The notes below the pieces were generated by a model. It did not search any database and had not been told where the DNA came from. It saw only the letters and a list, made by a program, of their open reading frames with translations. Below, one piece after another: positions 56,222 through 64,000 of a DNA stretch of 64,000 nt. Source of the stretch: Camellia lanceoleosa (lineage: Eukaryota; Streptophyta; Magnoliopsida; Ericales; Theaceae); contig JANUSC010000391.1 in assembly GCA_025200525.1 (NCBI GenBank), forward strand, positions 62,001-126,000. Reading direction: 5' to 3'. A program made the position numbers and the translations under genes. Position 1 is the stretch's first letter. Each line of letters opens with the position of its first letter.

Positions 56222-57049
56222 CTACTGATGGTACGCACAGTACAGGGTAGGGTCATCAGTGTCAGGGAGATTCTTCGGGAGAGGCCGAGGCTCCAGGGGT
56301 TTAAGGTGTCCCCTCTCGGCAAGGATTTGCAACGCCTTGGACAATGGCATATAGAGAGCATGAAAGACCCTGCGCCCTCGGGGCAGGTACTTTGGGGCCT
56401 GAGCACTCTTGCTAGCTGCACTAGCGAATGGATCGGCGGGTGCGGCCTTGGGCTTCTGATCCTTTCCGGATGCAAGGCTAGAAATGGGAAGAACTGTTCT
56501 GGCATGACGGGGCCTATCCCGATTCTCTGATTGACAGGAACTGCCCTCAGGCGGAGTAGGGAAAGCATCCTCCATAGCTTTTGACATAACTGCGGATATC
56601 TGTTGCTTGTTCATTCCTCCGGCTTTCAAAGCCTCCACTGCCCACAGCAGTTGTTCGATAGGGTCGGCATCTGCCTTCATTTTACCTTTGTTTCCAGCCT
56701 CAGCCTGGTCTAGAACTTGGTTTGCCGCGTCGTTGCCATAGTTGGAGGCCATCTCCGGTTGGCTGAGTTCAATTACAATTCGTCCCAGTAGCGGGGGCTC
56801 TTGGGGCATAAAGCCTCCGGCATATGGCGCAGCTGGTGGCGAAACAGACATTCCGTATGCAAGATCCGCCATAGATCTTTGGAGATCGCCTATCATCCCC
56901 ATTAGTTCAAAAGTAGTAGGCTCACGAGCCTGATATAGCTGAGGAGTCCAAATTGGATGCGCGGCAGGCGACCTAGGTGGGTGTGGCATATCAACAGTAG
57001 TATCATTCTGTGGGGTGGTTTCCAGACTTAGTGCGGCCGTCATGACCAC
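56222..57049 (-). pseudogene. Gag remnant of A2 lacking the capsid domain
   Basis: The 275-residue minus-strand frame begins MVMTAALSLETTPQND. The C-terminal part (PKYLPRGRRVFHALYMPLSK, GHLKPLEPRPLPKNLP, LYCAYHQ) matches B gag before its zinc knuckle. A TAG interrupts the knuckle, and the rest (GHATDNCFCLRHEVQDLID) follows at 56221-56165. The capsid domain of B gag (residues about 170-340) is missing. In its place is a different stretch with QLLWAVEALKAGGMNKQQIS. The product could not build a normal particle. Confidence 0.75.
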
Positions 57050-57771
57050 AATCTTCCGAAGTTCTCAGTCATGTTCACCCGCCAAAGAAGGAGAAGACAC
57101 TAGCTTCCGATCAACTCTCAATCTCTCGAATCGAACGAAAAACAACGGACAGCACTTCAGCCCAAAACAGATCAAACACAGACGCAGTCAAACAACTGAT
57201 CTCTACTATCGACATCGCTCCGAATTATCGCCCCAAATCTGAATCTGATACCTGCAGATATAACTGATTCTCAACAATCACTGATACTGGTGCCCTCGGG
57301 TCAGATACCCAGACTCGCAAACTGGTATATGCATTCACTGCAGAGATACACTCTAACAGCACATAGCAAGTAAATGAGAGCCAATACACCCCTATGTTGG
57401 GGTAGGGTTTCCCTGTCCTATTTTGTCAGGAGCTAGGGTTTCACTACGCACACAGCGGTTTCAAACAACCTAATATCGGGTGAGCAACCTGTCCTAGTTT
57501 GGAATGGTCACTACGGATTTCGATATGCACTAGGTCGAATGGTCAAAAAGGGTGCCCCGGTAAAACCGGGGTTTTTGTTCCCATACTGGCAGAGCCCGCA
57601 ACCGGTCAGCCTTACGGACATGCCTTGACAAGACAAGCCTCCGGCAAACCGCTCAGGAATAGCAGATGGCCAACACTGTGTCCTAGGCGCACCAATGCAC
57701 ATGCAATGCAAAGAAACACATAAGTGTAGTAAAAAACGGGATATCATGAGTTCGAGTCAAGCTCTCTAAAC
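57050..57771 (-). other. 5' leader of A2 with conserved hairpin
   Basis: Closely resembles the B leader. Perfect hairpin CCCCGG-TAAAA-CCGGGG at 57555-57571. No gene. Confidence 0.7.
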
Positions 57772-57789
57772 TCCCCAGCAGAGTCGCCA
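57772..57789 (-). promoter_or_regulatory. Primer-binding site of A2
   Basis: On the minus strand TGGCGACTCTGCTGGGGA, five bases after the LTR end. Its complement TCCCCAGCAGAGTCGCCA fits a tRNA-Arg 3' end with CCA. Confidence 0.8.
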
Positions 57790-57794
57790 GAAAC

Positions 57795-60700
57795 TGTAGA
57801 CGCGCCCGTGGGCTTCCATCTAACAGTTCATGGACTCGATTTGCGTCGGTTCTAAATCTTGAACCAAAGAGTCCAAATCCGGCAAATCGTTTGAGAAAAC
57901 ATATTTTTGAAAAAGTAGTGCCAAACATGGACTGCTTTGCCAGATTACAGAGTCGCCACCTAAATATTTTAAAATATGGGAAATTTAGGAAACCCTGACT
58001 CGGTGCCGAAGGCCACATGTCCGTCATCACCAAAGTGGTCTTGGCTAGGGAGCTTGGGTACGATCGGGGAAGGTCAGCTATGAGCACCCCCTTTCGCCCG
58101 GTCCGAAGACCGGCCTTTACTAACCGTGATATCCGTTTTTGAAAACTTTATGTGTTCTTATTCCGGTTATTAACCTAGAATTACTATGTGATGCGCACAA
58201 CACAAAAGTATAGACTAGATTTCCTAACTTGGAAATAAACATTGCATACCCGTTTTGTCTCGAAAAACGTGTTAGATTTTGCCACTCGCAAGTAGGCTAA
58301 AATACGGATTTCAATGAGTTGTTCCAACTCAGGCAATCCAACCTCCATCCACAGGCATTCAAATAGTTTATCTCACATAAGCACTTAGCCGCATGGCAAG
58401 CATACTGTCATGGCAACATTCATACGCATGTGGTATGCTAAAGCGTAAATACTTACATCGTACTCCGTGCCAAAACAAGAAACTAGTTAGCAAACATGCA
58501 TGACCTAGTTCATGTTAAGTGGCTAATGCAACACAGGCATAGATGCAATCTAGAGTAGGCTCGGCTAACCCTAGACATGGCATGTGAAATGCACGAGTAG
58601 CACGTATTCAATTTGGAATTGAAAATTGCAATACAGTTTGTATGATGTACCGAGCCCGGTGCATGTCAACAAATGCATGGATGCACGCATGCATTGCATA
58701 AGGTATGCTAAGATAGAAATGCCCTAATCTACCATCGAAAGCGGGTAAATAAAAGGGATGGAAAGAAATGGGGGTTTGGAAGACATACACCCACTCACAC
58801 ACACTTATTACAATTTTGCCCTCACTCGGAGGGACCGAAAGAATATACAAATTAATTAACTACGCAAGCTAATTAAAAATATTACAAATCAACTAAATTA
58901 ATTAAATAAAATAATTAATCTAATTAAACAAAGAATCGCCTGGATGAGGGCCAAATGCAAAGACGCGCCGACTAGCTGGAATCGCACCGCCGCATGATTG
59001 CCTCTGCTTCTCGCTATCCTCCTCGAAAATTGCCAAAGTCCCGTGAGTGCCTCTCAGGCACCGGGATCACCACTGCCGAGAAGATCACCACCGTCAAGGA
59101 GGAGGCCACCGCACAAAATAAAGCCATCGGCTGAAATTGATCCGGCCAAGCACTTAACACCTGCAGAACTCGCAGAACCCACAAAGCAGAGAGGACAACA
59201 ACATGCATGGCAATGTGATTCAAGGTATTTATGCACTATACACACCCCTTATCATGTTATTGACTCAAAAGGGCATGTGCATCAATTCCCGGGCCACCAA
59301 TCGCGCATTTCCATGCGTGATGGCCCAAGGAACAAAGTGTGCAACTTTGATTTCAAATGCATGCAATGCAAACAAGTCAAAGTCCCAATCCCTATCACCA
59401 AGTCAAGGGACAAGGAATGCATGTTGATGCAATGCAACCTAGTCATGTTATCTAGCATACAACATGGACTATGCAATATACCTATGCAAGCATACAAGCA
59501 AGCATACAAGACAAGCATGCAAACCAATGAAAGGATGGTCTTACACATGAATTAGGCAACTTAAATAGTCCTAAAATCAGTGGCCAAAGTGCCTAAAAAT
59601 GGAGACTAAACAAACGCACACACATGCAAGTGTTATGATCCAAACCTTAAGCATGAACATGGCAACTCTCAAGCACACTTAAAGAGACCAAACATAGACA
59701 ATGAGCATGCATTGTAAAGCTCTGAAATACATGCAAAACATGGTGCCAAACCAAGTCGAAGATAGACCAAACAAAGCATGCAAATGGTCTAAGGTTTAAA
59801 GCTAGTCAAAGAGGCTTTGAACTAAACTTATGCAAGGCGATTATGGCATGCACTAAACAACTAAAAACAGGTTTTTATTATGTTAAAACAAAGCCAAATG
59901 GCTACTTAGATGGCATCTAAGAGGCTTAAGCACAAGGGCATGCAACATGACCAATGAATGAGGCATTCAATACATGCTTTCAAAGCATTAAAGAGGCAAC
60001 TAAGGTGAGCATACAAGCACACCAAGAGGTCTAAAATAACATGCTAAATGGTTCCAAACCATCAAAAATGAAGCAAGCAATGCCTACTACACACTTGTGC
60101 TCTTAAGGCCAACAAGCCAAATGTAAAGAGGGTACAATATACATGCTAAGATTGACCAAAATGACTATGGACAGAGCTAAAACATGTCAAAATAAGCATA
60201 CAAGCTTCATGGATCTAGGCCTAAAACATGCTAGAAAGAAGGCATACAAACCTAGAGCAAGTTAAGGGACTATTATGGCATTACAATGCAACTATGCAAG
60301 GCATGCAAGGGGTGCTAAAACCAACTTAAAACAGAGTTTAATCATGGCATAATAGGCATGAAAAACAGCCAAAACATGTTCAACACACAACCAAACATGG
60401 TGCTCCTTTGGAGGCCAAAACTTGCCCTTTTCAAGGACATCAAGGAGAGGGGGTGACCCCCTCCTTTTGGAGACTTCAAGGAACCATCTCCGCCACTGAA
60501 ATCCCTCAAGATTTCAGTGGTGGAGAGGCCCAAGCACCAAAGTCTCGGAGCTCTCACAAAATGGCCTAAAATGGGGCCTTTTCAAGGCCTAAGGGTGGTC
60601 AAACCTACCCAAACCACCAAGCACTCTTAATAAACAATGAAGAGGCTTAAAAAACAGAACTTTTATGTGTTAATCACTAAGCACAAAAACAGCTCTAAAG

Positions 60701-61485
60701 CAAGTAGAAATGGAGTGCAAGAATGGGGAAAAAAGGACTAGTTGGCTCACCCTTGTAGACCTCTTCACCAAGCTTGATGTTGTTGCTTCCTTGAGCTCCA
60801 AACCAGTCAAAAATCTCAAGAACAAGCTCTGATCTTTGAGAACACCAAGAAAAGGTGAAAGACTAGGTGTTTAGGTGCAATAATGTGAACTAAAACACCT
60901 AGAACACAAAGGAAAAGAGAGAGATAGGATGTGTATCTATCCTAACCCTAAAAACCAGAGCTTGGTCTGTCTAAGAATGTCTCTAAATTTTGTAACCCTA
61001 AGCCAAGAAGAGGAGTGGTCCTCTTATAGGCAAGCCAAGCTTGCAAAGCTTACAAGCTAAGGCAACAAAGGGCTCATCCCTCCATACACGTGCATGGAGG
61101 GGAAACAAAAGGCATACAACTGTCTGAAAATATCTCAGAAAACAACTGTATATGAGTCGGCATTTTGCCATAAATAGTGCCGACCGGCACAAAATAGTGC
61201 CGACCGGCACAATATAGTGCCGATGACAACAACAACCAGTCGGTGGCCTCTAGCCACAGCCGGTGGTGTGTGGGGATGCCTCACAAAGCATCCCCCGCCC
61301 TTCCAAGGCAAAACACAAGTGTTTGGTGCAAAACCAGACACAAAACAGTCGAGTTCGGAGGTCCTGAGGCAAGGCGCATAGCCGAGAACTCCGGGATCTC
61401 CAAACAAACACAAACATGGATAATCACCGAGTGTTCCAACGGTGACGTCCAAGTCTTGAGGACGGTCAAAAATGGGGTGTCTACA
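57795..61485 (-). mobile_element. Full LTR of A2 (3691 bp)
   Basis: On the minus strand it starts TGTAGACACCCC at 61485 and ends GGGCGCGTCTACA at 57795, directly before the PBS. It contains the CGGCAC module (about 61150-61260), a TATA-like CCTATAAGAG (61021-61030) and the PBS-like TGGCGACTCTG (57948-57958). Because 3' internal sequence precedes it, it acts both as the 3' LTR of one unit and the 5' LTR of the next. Confidence 0.9.
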
Positions 61486-61801
61486 GTTGCCCCTCTTTGA
61501 CAGAACTCGAAAGTCATAACAATGACGGGAGTGAATGTCAAAGCCCAGAGACGACCCATTTTTGACAAGGCCGAAGACTTGGACAAACATGCAAGACAAA
61601 ACAAGGTATGCGCCCGAAGGCAGGGGCAAAATGCAAGACGATGCAAGAAGCCGAGCATAACTTATGATCATGCAAAGAAAGCTGTAATGGAGCACGCATG
61701 CAACAGTTATAAGCTAGCATATGCCAATCTACACTACAATGCAGAAAGGATGTAAGAGAATTATGCAATTCTCAAAACGTCTCACACGGAGGATACAATA
61801 C

Positions 61802-61858
61802 CTGTGCGTCTTGTCCGGTTGTGCCGGCCTCAAATGAGCCGTACATACAATATCGTGC
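61802..61858 (-). other. Conserved 57-nt block with splice-like borders (A2 copy)
   Basis: On the minus strand TTTGCAG precedes and GTATTGTATC follows. In frame it reads ARYCMYGSFEAGTTGQDAQ. The second inverted repeat is less well preserved here than in A1 or B. Confidence 0.6.
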
Positions 61859-62107
61859 CTGCAAAGAAAGTAAACTTGACAGGTACAATATCGTTAGCCA
61901 TATGCATGGCAATGCAAATGAAGTGCACAAAACAGTGCAATGATATGCAATTGAATCTAAATGTAATGCAAATGATATGCAAAACTACAAAACAAAATAT
62001 AAACAATGCAAATAATATGCAATGCAATTGAAAAGCAATTGAATCATGATCCAATCATGAGCGGTTCAAAACCACACAAATGTCAAGTAGATTGATGGAA
62101 GTAACGA

Positions 62108-62156
62108 GTCCGTCTACCATAGAACGATGTCTGAACTATGAGTGATGTAGACGGAC
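62108..62156 (-). other. Conserved 49-nt stem-loop (A2 copy)
   Basis: GTCCGTCTAC and GTAGACGGAC arms with inner CATAG/CTATG, identical in layout to A1 8570-8618. Confidence 0.65.
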
Positions 62157-63094
62157 ACAAGAACAAGTATTGGGTGGATTGACATAAGTGGGGAAACGAC
62201 CCGCTGGGGAGAGAATAATGATCCTAAAGCTGGACGCAACAATTACACTACAATGCAATAGGCGATTATGGCGCGCGGGCCAAACCGTATCTCGCTTAGG
62301 AAAGGCATGCACACATACAAGCCATGTCTAACACAGAAAAGGTGCCGCAACCTCAAACCAAGTTCATCAAGGAGTAGGCGCGATGCACATGAACCATGCT
62401 TTGACGTGAAATGTCACGCCCCAGACTCGCCCCTAAAAATTTTGGGCATGACCACTACAAACAAGGACACTTAACCTGTTATAAATATCATACGGGGCCT
62501 GAACGGAAGCATAAAATACTAAAATAATATATACAATTATACTCCATTGAGCTGTTTCTACATGCCAGGATCTCATACATCACATACATAATAGTGGATA
62601 GATAAAACTCCAAACTATAACCCGGAGTTTACGCATACACATTTACAGTCCCTGCCTTAACTGGGCATAAACAAGGGTAAAAAAAAATGGAAATTATACA
62701 TATTAACCATGAATGGACACTCATAGCAACCCCACATCTTAATTGCCTAACAAAATCAATGGCCGTATCGTGCACGACATATGAGGGTTGACAAAGAAAG
62801 CGAGCGTCTTGACTAGAGCTGACCACCTGCGGTGACCTACAGGAACAGACATAACAGAGGGTGAGCCAAGCTCAGTGAATAGTAATACATAAAAAAAAAT
62901 AATACTTAACTTGATCCTTATTACATATGAGATCATTAGTCTGATTTTGTGATAATTACATAACGGCCTCAGGCCCAATCCTGCACTATAAACATAACGG
63001 CTTTAACCTTTACTCTTGCAACATAAACATCATAATCATAATGGCCATAAACCTTTAATCTTGCAACATAAACATTATAAACATAATGACTATA

Positions 63095-63205
63095 AGCCCT
63101 TGATACGTGGTGGCACAAGGCCCTTGAAACGTATGGCACGAGGCCCTTGAAACGTATGGCACTAAGGCCCTTGAAACATATGGCACTAAGGCCCTTGTAA
63201 ACATG
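63095..63205. repeat. ~28-bp tandem units in D
   Basis: About four copies of GGCCCTTGAAACGTATGGCA with small changes. Confidence 0.8.
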
Positions 63206-63244
63206 TCTAAACATACTTGAACCTGTAACACATATGGAACTTGT

Positions 63245-63540
63245 GACATACTTGAACCTCGGTATTATTACCCCCGGGTAAGGGCCATAGACCACGGTAT
63301 TATATCCCCCGGGTAAGGGTCGTGACCACGGTATTATATCCCCGGGTAAGGGTCAGAGACCACGTATTATATCCCCGGGTAAGGACCATAGACCACAAGA
63401 TATTATATCCCGGGTAAGGGCCATAGACCACGGTATTATATCCCGGGTAAGGGCCATATGCCAGTATTGTATCCCGGGTAAGGGCCATAGACCACGGTAT
63501 TATATCCCCGGGTAAGGGCCATATGCCACCAGATTGTCAC
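63245..63540. repeat. ~34-bp tandem units in D
   Basis: Eight or nine copies of GGTATTATATCCCCCGGGTA followed by AGGGCCATAGACCAC, with varying C number. CCCGGG is a palindrome in each. Confidence 0.85.
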
Positions 63541-63734
63541 CCAAGCGAGGGCCATAGACCTCATAACTTGCACACATATAAGGACTCAAGAGGTGGCTCA
63601 CAATGTAGCACTTAGTTCCATACAAGAATTAATAGGTTTTCCGCACCAAACCGCATATATCATGTCATATCATAATCGAAATAAATCATACATAGTCTTT
63701 ATGCTTCAATCATAAAATGAAATTTAGAAGTCAT

Positions 63735-63950
63735 ATTCGTGACATACTTGGACTTGTACCATGCATAAACTTGCAACATACGCTGCATCATACGTAACTG
63801 AAGCATACATGAACTTATGACATACTTGGAACATACGTGAAACATACTTGACACATACTTGAAACATACTTGAATCATACATGAACTTGTACCTGAGTTT
63901 GTAACATTCTTGACCTATGACATACATAACCTTGTAACATACATAATAAT
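63735..63950. repeat. Short CATACTTGAA(A/C) repeats in D
   Basis: Irregular repetition of GAACATAC(T/G)TGA-type words of 10-16 bp. Confidence 0.65.
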
Positions 63951-64000
63951 ACCGATAAATAATAGAGATTTAATACTTGTTATTGACAGAGCAAAGGGTT

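Larger units (their letters stand above)
43786..62411 (-). mobile_element. Element A2: family-A retrotransposon with tandem structure
   Basis: Read on the minus strand: 3' internal sequence (62411-61486), full LTR (61485-57795), PBS, leader, gag remnant, pol fossil, antisense PMD gene (plus strand), repeat-rich region, and a 3' LTR lacking its first ~520 bp (46975-43786). It flanks element C's gag at 43785 with candidate duplication ATCCC. The far boundary lies beyond repeat D. By eye the two LTRs are about 98% identical, so A2 appears younger than B. No protease, RT or integrase gene is present. Confidence 0.87.
61486..62411 (-). mobile_element. 3' internal segment of a further family-A unit
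   Basis: On the minus strand it matches A1 8310-9220. It ends in the polypurine tract CAAAGAGGGGCAAC at 61486-61499 and includes the 57-nt block (61802-61858) and the 49-nt stem-loop (62108-62156). It is cut off at 62411 by repeat D. Confidence 0.85.
62412..64000. mobile_element. Repeat D: edge of an unclassified LTR-type element
   Basis: It begins abruptly with TGTCACGCCCCAGACTCG inside family-A sequence; TG at the start and a likely 5-bp duplication TGAAA (62407-62411) suggest an LTR. The phrase GTGAGCCAAGCTCAGTGAATAG lies at about 62860. The rest is A/T-rich with several tandem repeats. No PBS, coding domain or other end is inside the window, so class and orientation are unknown. Confidence 0.5.

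Noticed and set aside
62268..62474. Short frame crossing the A2/D border
   Set aside because: It spans an insertion junction, so it cannot be an old gene; no similarity recognised.
63245..63540. Possible CRISPR-like array
   Set aside because: Units of about 34 bp are contiguous with no unique spacers, and the sequence is plant nuclear.

Overview
The window looks like intergenic heterochromatin from a large flowering-plant genome. It contains no recognisable host gene, rRNA or tRNA. Almost every base belongs to long Ty3/gypsy LTR retrotransposons, nested in one another, of the kind called the Tat/Ogre lineage. The evidence for that lineage is LTRs of about 3.7-4.4 kb, a primer-binding site of the tRNA-Arg type (TGGCGACTCTGCTGGGGA or close variants), a pol with a second RNase H after the first, and extra genes on the opposite strand between integrase and the 3' LTR. 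I cannot name the species.

Layout. (1) 1-16861: right part of element A1, + orientation. It has an internal region with an antisense plant-mobile-domain (PMD) gene at 2887-6085 and a 3' LTR (9221-16861). That LTR is split by a solo LTR of a third family, E (9262-13189, target duplication GACGT). (2) 16862-17247: short gag-pro fragment of an old element C, minus orientation. (3) 17248-42218: complete element B, + orientation, 24,971 bp, target duplication GTTGG. It has two LTRs, gag, protease, RT, RNase H, second RNase H and integrase, all broken by stops or frameshifts, followed by two antisense genes, DUF7745-like (30743-32035) and PMD (32884-36403). (4) 42219-43785: the rest of element C's gag. 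(5) 43786-62411: element A2, a second copy of family A in the opposite orientation, with its PMD gene on the + strand at 49559-52939. Its arrangement is internal-LTR-internal-LTR, as in a tandem retrotransposon, and its 3' LTR has lost its first ~520 bp. (6) 62412-64000: the edge of an unrelated repeat (D), beginning TGTCACGCCCC and full of short tandem repeats.

How the parts relate. Family A has lost the capsid part of gag and nearly all of pol. It keeps the leader, primer-binding site, polypurine tract, several conserved hairpins and the spliced antisense PMD gene. The simplest reading is a non-autonomous family mobilised by B-like relatives. A and B share the six-exon structure of the PMD gene. 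The introns can survive retrotransposition because the genomic RNA is copied from the other strand.

Most interesting signals. (a) CCGG-rich palindromic promoter modules occur both in the LTR and in front of the antisense genes, and their flavour matches within each family. (b) A 57-nt block with splice-like borders is conserved without indels in A1, A2 and B shortly before the 3' LTR or its A2 equivalent. (c) Several short hairpins and PBS-like sequences are conserved between families whose coding regions have diverged or disappeared. All similarities were judged by eye; no alignments or searches were run.
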